Source: Pseudomonas sp. MM223
GTDB lineage: Bacteria > Pseudomonadota > Gammaproteobacteria > Pseudomonadales > Pseudomonadaceae
Reading direction: 5' to 3'
Assembly: GCA_947090765.1 (NCBI GenBank)
Contig: OX352322.1
Coordinates: 2,525,501-2,589,500, forward strand
Length of the DNA stretch: 64,000 nucleotides
Shown piece after piece: positions 44,146-51,877 of this stretch. The stretch's first letter is position 1, and every line of letters starts with the position of its first letter. The position numbers and the translations under genes were made by a program. The notes beneath the pieces were generated by a model. That model had not been told where the DNA came from. It saw only the letters and a program-made list of their open reading frames with translations, and searched no databases.

Positions 44146-44167
44146 AGCCCGCCGGGCGGGGCGGGCT
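44146..44167. terminator. Bidirectional terminator between DUF1654 gene and repressor
   Basis: AGCCCGCC and GGCGGGCT form an 8-base GC-rich stem with a 6-base loop. On the minus strand it is followed by TTTT. It lies between the convergent stops. Confidence 0.65.
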
Positions 44168-44172
44168 TGGCT

Positions 44173-44997
44173 TTACACAAGGTGGGCATTCCACACCAGT
44201 AGTACCCTGGCCTGGATGTAGGTCTCTTCCCGGCGAATCATGCGGTCCTTGTGCCGCGAGTTGTCGGAAATCATCTCGAAGTGGTCCTCATCAGCGATCT
44301 GCAGCCGCTTGATGTAGATGTGGTCGCCCCAGGAGAAGAAATAGATGCCGTCGCCGACGAACTCGCGGATGCTGACGTCGACGATCAACGGGTCGCGGTG
44401 CTTGATGGTCGGCTCCATCGACTGGCCCCAGCCCGTGATCATCTTCAGGTGGTGGTGCTCAGTAAACGTCACCCCCAATTCACGCAGGTGGCTGGGGCTG
44501 ACGCGAACGTCCTTGAACATCTCGGGGTAGTCGTGGGGGATCTGGCCACCGCCCATCGCGGCCCGCACGTCGTAGTGGGCAATCCACACTTCGTCACCGA
44601 CCAGGCCGGGGCGAACAAGCTCAGCCTTTACCGGCGTGGCATCCTGCGGTTCTTCTGCAGCGGCCAATAACCGTTGCCGGGTTTGTTCAGGGATGCCCTT
44701 ACCGCTCCGGGCAAGCATCTGCTTGACCAGGTCGGCCGCCGAAAGCTTGCCGTCGCCCGCTTCGACCGACGCCAGTACGGGGTCGCCTGCCGACAGTGCG
44801 TCAAACCAACCCCGCGGCAGGCCTTCGATGCTCTCGATTCTGCGAGCTACGTCATCACCCAGGTTTTTCGCGGTCCTGTCGGAAAGGATCTGGCTCAGGT
44901 GTGCAGGCGCCATCCCCCAGCGTTCTGCGCAGGATCCCTTTTTCTGGCTGCCGATGAGCTTGACCAGGTTGTGCTTGCGAATGTCGTAGATGTCCAT
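44173..44997 (-). CDS. Phage CI-type repressor with LexA/S24 peptidase-like domain
   Basis: The 274-residue regulator has an N-terminal HTH (CAERWGMAPAHLSQILSD near residue 24) and a C-terminal S24 domain with GWGQSMEPTIKHRD near 190 (nucleophile Ser) and FSWGDHIYIKRLQ near 219 (catalytic Lys region). Such repressors are inactivated by RecA-stimulated self-cleavage, which links the island to DNA damage, as PrtR does for pyocins. The start at 44997 is chosen because a longer frame would run through the operator at 45017-45033. The ribosome site is weak. Confidence 0.88.
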   Translation of the reverse strand: MDIYDIRKHNLVKLIGSQKKGSCAERWGMAPAHLSQILSDRTAKNLGDDVARRIESIEGLPRGWFDALSAGDPVLASVEAGDGKLSAADLVKQMLARSGKGIPEQTRQRLLAAAEEPQDATPVKAELVRPGLVGDEVWIAHYDVRAAMGGGQIPHDYPEMFKDVRVSPSHLRELGVTFTEHHHLKMITGWGQSMEPTIKHRDPLIVDVSIREFVGDGIYFFSWGDHIYIKRLQIADEDHFEMISDNSRHKDRMIRREETYIQARVLLVWNAHLV

Positions 44998-45016
44998 AGG
45001 GCGAAGCATGCCAGTG

Positions 45017-45033
45017 TTTAGCTTGCTGCTAAA
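45017..45033. promoter_or_regulatory. CI-type operator in front of the repressor gene
   Basis: TTTAGC-TTGCT-GCTAAA, perfect arms and 5-base spacer, 20 bases upstream of the repressor start. It is probably an autoregulatory site. Confidence 0.75.
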
Positions 45034-45043
45034 TGTGCGCATG

Positions 45044-45083
45044 GCTAAATTAGCTCTTGTGGCGAAATTAGCGCTAGGCTAAA
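45044..45083. promoter_or_regulatory. Further CI-type operator half-sites and a third full site
   Basis: GCTAAATTAGC (45044-45054) is two overlapping half-sites. TTAGC-GCTAG-GCTAA (45068-45082) is a full site with the standard 5-base spacer. Together with 45017-45033 they form a three-operator region between the divergent repressor and the gene at 45162, like lambda OR. Confidence 0.65.
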
Positions 45084-45161
45084 TTAAATGCACCTACAAG
45101 GAAAGCCCGTGAGGCATTTTTGTCCAGGGCTCGTCGCATCATTATCTGTAATGAGGTTTAC

Positions 45162-45494
45162 ATGGATCCGACCGACCTCGGCCCGGGCACAGTCACTTGG
45201 CTGAGTGGCACGGGCACTGTGTTGCTAGGTGCTTTTTTGTGGCTGCGCAAGTGGCTGTCCCGGGATGCAGCCGAGCGTGCGATGGACAGCGCCGATATTG
45301 CAGTCATCCGCCGGCTCACCGAGTTGCTGGACATTGAGCGAGACGCCCGCAAAGAGGCAGAGGCCAAAACTGATCAGCTCGCCAGGGAGCGCAACGACCT
45401 GGTGATGACGGTAGGGCGGCTGCAAGGCAAAGTCCTGGCGCTGACCAGCCAGTTGGCTGTGGCTACAGAAACCACTGGCCCGAAAAAAAGGTAG
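45162..45494 (+). CDS. Small membrane protein, possibly holin-like or phage-derived
   Basis: The 110-residue product has one membrane helix near residues 10-28 (VTWLSGTGTVLLGAFLWL) and a long charged coiled coil (ERDARKEAEAKTDQLARE near 63). It is divergent from the CI-type repressor behind three operators, the place of early or lysis genes in phage-derived islands. Family assignment is uncertain. Confidence 0.6.
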   Translation: MDPTDLGPGTVTWLSGTGTVLLGAFLWLRKWLSRDAAERAMDSADIAVIRRLTELLDIERDARKEAEAKTDQLARERNDLVMTVGRLQGKVLALTSQLAVATETTGPKKR

Positions 45495-45507
45495 GAGGCG
45501 TTTTGGC

Positions 45508-45535
45508 AAAAAAAAGCCCGCCAGGTTGGCGGGCC
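45508..45535 (-). terminator. Rho-independent terminator (minus strand)
   Basis: GCCCGCC-AGGTT-GGCGGGC with a run of eight A bases on its plus-strand left flank, read as a U-tract on the minus strand. It ends the small gene at 45572-45754. Confidence 0.8.
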
Positions 45536-45571
45536 ATAAGGGCGTAGGGAGCAACGCACAACAAATTCGGG

Positions 45572-45754
45572 TCAGGCGACCAGGGTGCCTGGTTGCAACT
45601 GTTCAATCAGGGCCTGCGCCGAGGCAAGGGTTGGCATAGGGCCGCTTACGGCTTCGCCGTTGCGCACCAGGTACCAGCACGCCAGCAGGCCTTGCTCACG
45701 CAGTGAAGTAGGGACGGCGCTGCCGACAACGGACATGATCTGGATAGTGGCCAT
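45572..45754 (-). CDS. Small conserved hypothetical protein (60 residues)
   Basis: Starts MATIQIMSVVGSAVP and contains LLACWYLVRNGEAVSGPMPTLA (here split as LLACWYLVRNG and PMPTLASAQALI), a GYF-2-like or display-type short fold. AGGAGGTCC precedes the ATG and an excellent terminator follows, so it is likely expressed. Function unknown. Confidence 0.6.
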   Translation of the reverse strand: MATIQIMSVVGSAVPTSLREQGLLACWYLVRNGEAVSGPMPTLASAQALIEQLQPGTLVA

Positions 45755-45848
45755 GAGGACCTCCTGTAAAACATGGCTCTACCTTACGCAGCAGCCTCGG
45801 CGGTTTGAAATCAACTTCCTCGATAGTGGTCATTAGTTCTATCAACCA

Positions 45849-46193
45849 TTACCAGCGCGGCGGGCCGTAATACACCGGTGGTGGGCCGTAGTAGGTGCGG
45901 TAGCCCGGGGGCGGTGGCGCCGGCGCGTAATACGGCTGGTAGTACACCGGCTGCGGCGGCGGTTGCACGTATACCGGCGGCGGGCCGTAATACACTGGCT
46001 GGCGTTCGACGTACACCGTGCGGTCGCGCCCGCCATAAACCGTTGCCCCGACCACGGCACCGACCACCGCCGCACCCAGGATCGGGCCCGGCCCATACCA
46101 GCCTCCGCCGCCATGGCCACCGTGGGCAGCAGCAGGCCCACTGATGGCCAAAGCACCAACCAGCAGAGCGACTCCGGGAATGTGACGGTTCAT
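45849..46193 (-). CDS. Secreted Gly/Pro/Tyr-rich repeat protein with glycine-zipper segment
   Basis: The 114-residue protein has a signal peptide (GPAAA-HG), a glycine-rich segment GHGGGGWYGPGP, a short glycine-zipper helix (ILGAAVVGAVVGATVYGG), then a Pro/Tyr tail with repeated YYGPPPVY units (two clear copies plus variants such as PVYVQPPPQPVYY). It may be an outer-membrane or cell-envelope protein. Function unknown. Confidence 0.75.
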   Translation of the reverse strand: MNRHIPGVALLVGALAISGPAAAHGGHGGGGWYGPGPILGAAVVGAVVGATVYGGRDRTVYVERQPVYYGPPPVYVQPPPQPVYYQPYYAPAPPPPGYRTYYGPPPVYYGPPRW

Positions 46194-46354
46194 AGAGCAA
46201 CCTCGCAGAGAAACCCCACGTTCGGGGCCTTACTAATATGACTCCAGTCTCTGTCAGCTGAGCACAGGGGAACGGTAAAGGTTGTGTAAGGGACGACCAG
46301 TGGTTGCCTCTGGTACGCTGAATAAACGTTTCAGTTATGACAAAGGAGCAGGTT

Positions 46355-47176
46355 ATGTCGACAACTCCCAGCAGGGATACCGTGCTGTGCATCTCCCTTG
46401 CCGGCCGCCCCGGCACCTTCGGCGTGCGTTTTCACAACCACCTGTACCAGCAGCTGGGCCTGGACTTCTACTACAAGGCCATGCGCACCGATGACTTGCC
46501 GGCAGCGGTGGCGGGCATCCGCGCGCTGGGAATCCGTGGCTGCGGTGTGTCGATGCCGTACAAGGAGGCCTGCATGGCGCTGGTCGATGAAATCGACCCG
46601 TCGGCGGCGGCCATCGAGTCGGTCAATACCTTGGTCAACACCGATGGCCACCTGAAGGCGTACAACACCGATTACCTGGCCGTGCGCCAATTGCTGGCGC
46701 AGCATCAGGTCGATCCGGCCACCGCCTTTGCCCTGCGTGGCAGTGGTGGCATGGCCAAGGCCGTGGCCAGTGCCTTGCGCGATGCCGGCTTTGCCGAGGG
46801 CATCATCGTTGCGCGTAACGAACAGGCCGGTCGGCAGTTGGCGGATGTGTGTGGTTATCGCTGGGTGCCCGAGCTGGGCGACATCTGCCCGCCGATGCTG
46901 GTGAACGTGACGCCGATCGGTATGGCTGGCGGGCCGGAGGCAGAGGTGCTGGCGTTTTCCGAGCATGCCATAGCGGCGGCGCAGCGGGTGTTCGATGTGG
47001 TGGCGATGCCAGCGCAGACGCCGTTGATCCGTCGGGCCCAGGCGTTGGGCAAACCGGTCATCACCGGGTTGGAGGTTATCGCGTTGCAGGCGTTGGAGCA
47101 GTTTGTGCTGTACACCGGGGTACAGCCGACGCGGGCGCAGGTGGATGCCGCGGTAGCGTACGCCCGGGACATCTAG
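46355..47176 (+). CDS. Shikimate dehydrogenase-like (AroE family) protein
   Basis: The 273-residue oxidoreductase keeps the catalytic Lys in VSMPYKEA near residue 65, NTLVNTDGHLKAYNTDY near 86 (Asn/Asp) and GSGGMAKAVASALRDA near 128 (dinucleotide motif). The N-terminal substrate loop is SLAGRPGTFGVRFHN instead of HSxSPxxHN, so the Ser residues that bind shikimate carboxylate are missing and the true substrate may differ. AAAGGAGC 7 bases before the ATG decides the start. Confidence 0.85.
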   Translation: MSTTPSRDTVLCISLAGRPGTFGVRFHNHLYQQLGLDFYYKAMRTDDLPAAVAGIRALGIRGCGVSMPYKEACMALVDEIDPSAAAIESVNTLVNTDGHLKAYNTDYLAVRQLLAQHQVDPATAFALRGSGGMAKAVASALRDAGFAEGIIVARNEQAGRQLADVCGYRWVPELGDICPPMLVNVTPIGMAGGPEAEVLAFSEHAIAAAQRVFDVVAMPAQTPLIRRAQALGKPVITGLEVIALQALEQFVLYTGVQPTRAQVDAAVAYARDI

Positions 47177-47190
47177 TTACTCCTGTACTG

Positions 47191-47284
47191 GCCTTTTCGC
47201 GGCTAAAGCCGCTCCCACAGGTACTGCACAGCATCTGAAGTTTGTGCGGTACCTGTGGGAGCGGCTTTAGCCGCGAAAGGGCCG
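47191..47284. repeat. REP pair (inverted, near-perfect)
   Basis: GGCCTTTTCGCGGCTAAAGC and its reverse complement border a spacer containing GGTACTGCACA and GTGCGGTACC. It lies between convergent genes. Confidence 0.85.
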
Positions 47285-47302
47285 GCACAGGCTACAACAG
47301 GG

Positions 47303-47545
47303 TCAAAACACCTTGCGCCCGTCATCCAGCTGCTGATCGACCAATGCCCGGCCATGGGCCAGCGACACATGCTGCGCATTCTCAAGGTCAGAGAAAAACT
47401 TCATCGGCATCGACAGGCGCTTGCTGGTGTGCCCGTCGGGCGCGGTGATCAGGCAGCCGGCGGCATAGGGCAGGGGGGAGTCGGGGTGGGGCATCACGCT
47501 GGCGGTGATGGTGTGCTCGCGGTATTCACAGTGAAGAGATTGCAT
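47303..47545 (-). CDS. Small conserved hypothetical protein (80 residues)
   Basis: Starts MQSLHCEYREHTITASVMPHP and has two segments rich in beta-strand, then a helix (FSDLENAQHVSLAHGRALVD). GAGGTAAGG precedes the ATG. Proteins of this shape are widespread in Pseudomonas; function unknown. Confidence 0.65.
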   Translation of the reverse strand: MQSLHCEYREHTITASVMPHPDSPLPYAAGCLITAPDGHTSKRLSMPMKFFSDLENAQHVSLAHGRALVDQQLDDGRKVF

Positions 47546-47642
47546 CGTCCTTACCTCGCTGTGGCATGTGAAGCAGTTACCTTCATATACCACAGCAAGG
47601 GGCCGGGAGTTCCCGGCCCGACGAGCGAACGGCGACGAACGC

Positions 47643-48170
47643 TTAGCCTTTGAGCTCGGTCGGCTGGATCACTTCTACCCAGTAACCGTCCGGGTCCTTG
47701 ACGAAGGCCAGGTGGTTCATGCGCCCGTCCTGCAGGCGTTTCTGGAACGGCACTTCCAGTGCTTCGAAGCGTGCACAGGCGGCGCGCACGTCCGGCACCG
47801 AAATGCAGATGTGGCCAAACCCGCGCGGGTCGGTGTTGCCGTTGTGGTAGGCAAACTCGGCATCGTTTTCGGTGCCGTGGTTGTGGGTCAGTTCCAGTAC
47901 GCCAGGGATCGACTTCATCCACTGGTGGCGTGCTGTGTCATCGGCGGGGATCTGCGCCGGGTCGACCAATGCCAGGAAGTACAGGCTGAAGGCAGCTTCA
48001 GGGAAGTCGCGCTTGTCCACCAGGCGGAAGCCCAGCACGCGGGTGTAGAAGTCCAGCGACTTCTCGATATCCTTTACCCGCAGCATGGTGTGGTTGAAGA
48101 CGAACTGGGTGGTAGCGGCATCTGGTTGGGCAGTGACGCCAGGCAGGGTTTGCAGATCGTGCAGGCTCAT
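47643..48170 (-). CDS. gloA: Lactoylglutathione lyase (glyoxalase I)
   Basis: The 175-residue metalloenzyme isomerises the methylglyoxal-glutathione hemithioacetal to S-lactoylglutathione. Metal ligands are in FNHTMLRVKD (His near 27), LELTHNHG (Glu near 93), GFGHICISV (His near 118) and YWVEVIQ (Glu near 165). CAGGAG lies 6 bases before the ATG at 48170. Confidence 0.93.
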   Translation of the reverse strand: MSLHDLQTLPGVTAQPDAATTQFVFNHTMLRVKDIEKSLDFYTRVLGFRLVDKRDFPEAAFSLYFLALVDPAQIPADDTARHQWMKSIPGVLELTHNHGTENDAEFAYHNGNTDPRGFGHICISVPDVRAACARFEALEVPFQKRLQDGRMNHLAFVKDPDGYWVEVIQPTELKG

Positions 48171-48259
48171 GGGAACTCCTGAGACGGGGCCGGGCCAAGG
48201 GCACCGGCAAAACAGACAGGCTGGCCATGATACGGCAGTGCGCTGATTGCGCAAATGAA

Positions 48260-48284
48260 AGCGCCCTGCACTGGGCAGGGCGCT
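48260..48284 (-). terminator. Hairpin downstream of the mvaT-type gene
   Basis: AGCGCCCTGC and GCAGGGCGCT make a 10-base stem with a 5-base loop; on the minus strand TTTCATTT follows. A second hairpin (GCCCGCA/TGCGGGC, 48294-48309) sits just before it. Confidence 0.6.
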
Positions 48285-48392
48285 GGAATTAGAGGCCCGC
48301 ATGTGCGGGCGCGTGGGGTCGCTAGTCCTTTAGCTGTCTCGATACTGAGCCAGCCCTTGTGAAAAAAGTGTGAAGCAGGCGTGGACGTTTCA

Positions 48393-48752
48393 TCAGCGTA
48401 CCCAGCTTTCTACCGTGGCGGCCCCGTACTGTTCTTTCCAGGCCTTGAGGCCGCGGTGGTTGCCGCCTTTGGTCTCGATCCGCTCGCCGGTGTGCGGGTT
48501 TTGATAAACCTTGACCACGCGTGGGCGGCGCTGTTGCTTGGGCGCTGTGCTGGCAGCCCTGCTCACCGCCTTGGGGTCGAGGATGGCGATGATATCGCGC
48601 AGGCTCTTGTCATAGCTTTTCATCAGGCCGACTAGTTTCTGCTCGAATTCGATTTCGCGTTTGAGGCCGGCATCCTTTTTCAACGCTTCCAGTTGCGCCA
48701 TCTGCTCCTGGAGCGCTTTTTCGGCAGCACGAAACTCTGCAAGTCTGGACAC
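48393..48752 (-). CDS. MvaT/MvaU-family H-NS-like nucleoid protein
   Basis: The 119-residue protein has an N-terminal coiled-coil oligomerisation region (SRLAEFRAAEKALQEQ) and a C-terminal DNA-binding region with VVKVYQNPHTGE and ETKGGNHRGLKAWKEQYG (AT-hook-like loop). It silences AT-rich, often foreign, genes. The GTG at 48752 is chosen because AGGAG sits 8 bases upstream; the GTG at 48761 overlaps that site. P. putida carries several such paralogues and I cannot say which this is. Confidence 0.92.
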   Translation of the reverse strand: MSRLAEFRAAEKALQEQMAQLEALKKDAGLKREIEFEQKLVGLMKSYDKSLRDIIAILDPKAVSRAASTAPKQQRRPRVVKVYQNPHTGERIETKGGNHRGLKAWKEQYGAATVESWVR

Positions 48753-49100
48753 TGTAATCACTCCTGTACGTCAGTCGTGGCAGGGCGTGACGAACATTGA
48801 ATACACATAAAACGCCAGCCACGCGGGTGGGTTCCGCTGTTCGCTGATATCGAGTGTAGTCATTCATGGGTACTGGGTAAACTGCAAACTTTTGTAAGTA
48901 ACGCGGGAACTTTCCTAGTTTTGCGTGCGGTATTTTCCGGGTGTCTTGCGTTTGCCTTTCAGCGCGTTTAGACCATGGTCCAATGGCCTGTGCCAGAGCC
49001 TTTGCGCGATCATTTCAGATGATGGCCGGCGATTGTTCGGCCTTGCCGCAGTGCCGTGGCCAGTTCGTGCCACAGTGTGTTAACCCGCCTTTGATTCTGG
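48753..49100. other. Divergent promoter region of the mvaT-type and oprD-type genes
   Basis: No supported gene. It contains the 16-base imperfect palindrome TTAGACCATGGTCCAA (48968-48983), a candidate operator for the porin gene, and an AT-richer stretch near 48880-48935 that may hold the mvaT-type promoter. Confidence 0.4.
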
Positions 49101-50402
49101 ATGTTTCTTCGCATGTTTGCCCCTTTTTCCCTCGCCTCCGGGCGCCGTGTTGCCGGCCTGTTCCTGTTGTGTGCCGGCGTCAATGCCCAGGCCGCCGGCT
49201 TTCTTGAAGACAGCAGTGCCAAGGTTGAAGCACGCAATGTCTATTTCAACCGGGATTTTCGTGACGGCCACAGCAGTTCCAGCCAAGGCGCGTCCAAGCG
49301 GGAAGAATGGGCACAAGGTTTTATCCTTAATGTGCAGTCGGGTTATACCCAGGGGCCGGTAGGTTTTGGCGTGGATGCGCTGGGCATGTTCGGCTTCAAG
49401 CTCGACTCCAGCCCGGCCGACAGTAACAGTGGTTTGCTGCCTTCTTCCGGCCACGATCCGCGGCACTCGGCTGACCAGTACGCGAAGATGGGGCTGGCGG
49501 CCAAGGTCAAGGTGTCCAATACCGTGCTCAAGTACGGTTCGATGATGCCGGATGTGCCGTTGCTCAAGTACAACGACGGCCGCCTGCTGCCCACCCTGTT
49601 CCATGGCGCCATGCTCACCTCTGAAGAATTGCGCGACCTGAAGTTCACCCTGGCTCGTCTGGACAAGTACACCGCGCGCGACTCCACCGACCGCCAGGAC
49701 ATTCGCGTGCACTGCAAGAACAAGCGCTATGCCTGCGATATCGAAGCCGATCACTTCGACCTGGCCGGTGTCGATTACCGTTTCAACGAGCGAATCAGCG
49801 CGCAGTACCAAGTGGCCAAGCTGGAAAACATCTACCGCCAGCACTTCCTCGGCCTGGTCGCCAGCCAACCGTTGGCGGTGGGTAGCCTGTCGGCCGACCT
49901 GCGCCTGATCAAGAGTGATGACATTGGCAATGCCCGCGCCGGTGCAATCGACCACCGTGCCTTCAGCGGCATGCTCGGCTACAGCCTGGGCGGCCACAAG
50001 GTCAGTGCCGGCTGGCAGCGCATGTATGGCGACAGCGCCATGCCGTATCTGGATGGCAGCAACCCGTACCTGGTCAACTATGCCCAGGTCAACGACTTCG
50101 CCGCCGCCCAGGAGCGTTCGTGGCAGGTACGTTATGACTATGACTTCAAGGCAGTGGGTGTGCCCGGCCTGACCTTCTTCACCCGTTACATCAACGGTGA
50201 CAACATCAAAGTGCCGGGCAGCACGGCAGAAGGCAAAGAGTGGGAACGCGACACCGAGTTCAAGTACCAGGTGCAAAGTGGAACTTTCAAGGACGTCAGC
50301 GTGCGTCTGCGTAATTCCAGCTACCGTAGCAACTATGAAAAATGGGCACGTGACATGGATGAAACACGCGTCATTGTCAGCTACAACTTTTCGATTTTCT
50401 AA
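49101..50402 (+). CDS. OprD family outer-membrane porin
   Basis: The 433-residue protein has a signal peptide (NAQA-AG), the OprD start GFLEDSSAKVEARNVYFNRDFRD (motif FLEDSSAKVEARN), alternating beta-strands, a RSWQVRYDYDF segment and the terminal Phe of outer-membrane barrels (VIVSYNFSIF). OprD porins take up basic amino acids, aromatic or other carboxylates; substrate cannot be told from sequence here. Confidence 0.92.
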   Translation: MFLRMFAPFSLASGRRVAGLFLLCAGVNAQAAGFLEDSSAKVEARNVYFNRDFRDGHSSSSQGASKREEWAQGFILNVQSGYTQGPVGFGVDALGMFGFKLDSSPADSNSGLLPSSGHDPRHSADQYAKMGLAAKVKVSNTVLKYGSMMPDVPLLKYNDGRLLPTLFHGAMLTSEELRDLKFTLARLDKYTARDSTDRQDIRVHCKNKRYACDIEADHFDLAGVDYRFNERISAQYQVAKLENIYRQHFLGLVASQPLAVGSLSADLRLIKSDDIGNARAGAIDHRAFSGMLGYSLGGHKVSAGWQRMYGDSAMPYLDGSNPYLVNYAQVNDFAAAQERSWQVRYDYDFKAVGVPGLTFFTRYINGDNIKVPGSTAEGKEWERDTEFKYQVQSGTFKDVSVRLRNSSYRSNYEKWARDMDETRVIVSYNFSIF

Positions 50403-50469
50403 GCGGGCGTTTTGCCAAATGCCGGTAGCCGCCTGACAATGGCTGTCGGTTCCCGCAAAGGGCAGGGCA

Positions 50470-51219
50470 ATGAAAGACCTGTTGTTGATCGGCATCGGCG
50501 CGGGTGACCCGCGCCAGGTCACGTATGAAGCAGTCGATGCGCTGCGCAGTGCCTGCGTGTTCTTCGTGCTCGACAAGGGCGGCGACAAGGATGAACTGGT
50601 CCGCCTGCGCAAGGCCATTCTGCAACGCTACCGCCCCGAGGGTGGCTATCGCCTGGTGCAGGTGGCCGACCCCATGCGCGATGGCCAGGCGGATGACTAC
50701 CTGGGGGCGGTGCAGGACTGGCACCGGCAGCGTGCTGCGCTGTATGCGCAGTTGATCGAGCAGGAAGTGGGTGACGGGGAAACCGGCGCCTTTCTGCTGT
50801 GGGGCGAACCGACCCTGTACGACAGCACCCTGCGCATTCTCGACCTGGTCCGCGAGCGCGGCGTGGCGCTGCGCCTGCGCATTATCCCTGGTATCAGCAG
50901 TGTGCAGGTATTGGCAGCGCGTCACCAGGTGCCGCTCAACCGCATCGGCGAGCCGCTGACGGTGTTGCCGGGGCGGCGCCTGGCTGGGCAGGGGCCTATC
51001 GACAACGTGGTGGTGATGCTCGACGGGCAGTGCGCGTTTGCCCAGCTTGATGACCCGGAGTTGTTTATCTACTGGGGCGCTTATCTGGGCACAGAGGATG
51101 AAGTGCTGATTGCGGGGCCGTTGCAGGCGGTGAAGGCACGAATACTCGAAGTGCGGGAGCGGGAGCGGGGGCGCAAGGGGTGGATCATGGATACTTACTT
51201 ATTGCGCAGGGAGTTGTGA
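50470..51219 (+). CDS. cobF: Precorrin-6A synthase (deacetylating)
   Basis: The 249-residue SAM-dependent methylase of aerobic cobalamin synthesis starts with LLLIGIGAGDPRQVTYEA and has LLWGEPTLYDSTLRIL near residue 113 and IPGISSVQVLAARH near 140, the tetrapyrrole methylase motifs. It adds the C-1 methyl group with loss of acetate. It stands apart from other cob genes in this window. GGGCAGGGC is a modest ribosome site. Confidence 0.9.
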   Translation: MKDLLLIGIGAGDPRQVTYEAVDALRSACVFFVLDKGGDKDELVRLRKAILQRYRPEGGYRLVQVADPMRDGQADDYLGAVQDWHRQRAALYAQLIEQEVGDGETGAFLLWGEPTLYDSTLRILDLVRERGVALRLRIIPGISSVQVLAARHQVPLNRIGEPLTVLPGRRLAGQGPIDNVVVMLDGQCAFAQLDDPELFIYWGAYLGTEDEVLIAGPLQAVKARILEVRERERGRKGWIMDTYLLRREL

Positions 51220-51241
51220 GGTGTGCTGCCTGTGCCAGCCT

Positions 51242-51263
51242 CTTCGCGGGCAAGCCCGCGAAG
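51242..51263. repeat. Single REP-like hairpin
   Basis: CTTCGCGGGC-AA-GCCCGCGAAG, a 10-base perfect stem between the convergent cobF and response-regulator genes; it may terminate either transcript. Confidence 0.65.
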
Positions 51264-51278
51264 CAGCCAGCACCGATC

Positions 51279-51629
51279 TCAAGGGTTACCCAGAATGGCC
51301 ACCACCTTGTCCCGCAACTGGTCGATGCTGAACGGCTTGCCGATCAGGTGCATGCCCTCGGGCACATTGATGCTGTCGGCATAGCCACTGGCGAACAGCA
51401 CGGGCAGCAGCGGGCGCAACTCGCGCGCTTTGCCTGCCAGCGCTTCGCCACGCATGTCCGGCAAACCCACATCGGTCATCATCAGTGCAAGCGTCTGGCT
51501 CGGGTCTTCGAGCACCCGCAGGGCGGCTGCGGCGTCTTCTGCCTCGATGACCGAGTAGCCCAACTCGTCGAGCACTTCGACCATCAGCATGCGTACGATG
51601 TCGTCGTCTTCGACTACCAGAAGGTGCAT
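51279..51629 (-). CDS. Stand-alone response regulator receiver
   Basis: The 116-residue CheY-like protein has acidic residues EDDD near 7, phospho-acceptor Asp in MMTDVGLPD near 54 and Lys in IGKPFS near 101. It has no output domain. It is divergent from the hybrid kinase and so is probably one of its phosphotransfer partners. AGGATCC precedes the ATG. Confidence 0.9.
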   Translation of the reverse strand: MHLLVVEDDDIVRMLMVEVLDELGYSVIEAEDAAAALRVLEDPSQTLALMMTDVGLPDMRGEALAGKARELRPLLPVLFASGYADSINVPEGMHLIGKPFSIDQLRDKVVAILGNP

Positions 51630-51877
51630 GGTTCGGATCCTGTACAAATGAATGTCTTTAATCTGTGCACCAGGTGGCAGCAGAAGTTCCCGAGGATACC
51701 GATCCCTGCAATCAGATGGAACGATTGGCGCACACAGCCTTCAAATACTGGCTAAATGCCCTGCCAGACCCGTCAAAGCTGGTTAGACTCGCTTATCAGG
51801 ACGGCGCAGTGGCAGATAAAAACAACGGTTGATCCGCCACTCTTTTCAATGGACTTTTCTTGCTCGGGCGTTTTCTC

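Noticed and set aside
50403..50469. Possible cobalamin riboswitch before cobF
   Set aside because: The gap to oprD is 67 bases and holds no recognisable B12-box.
49080..50618. A minus-strand open frame of about 510 codons
   Set aside because: It is antisense to the OprD porin, which has a signal peptide and barrel features.
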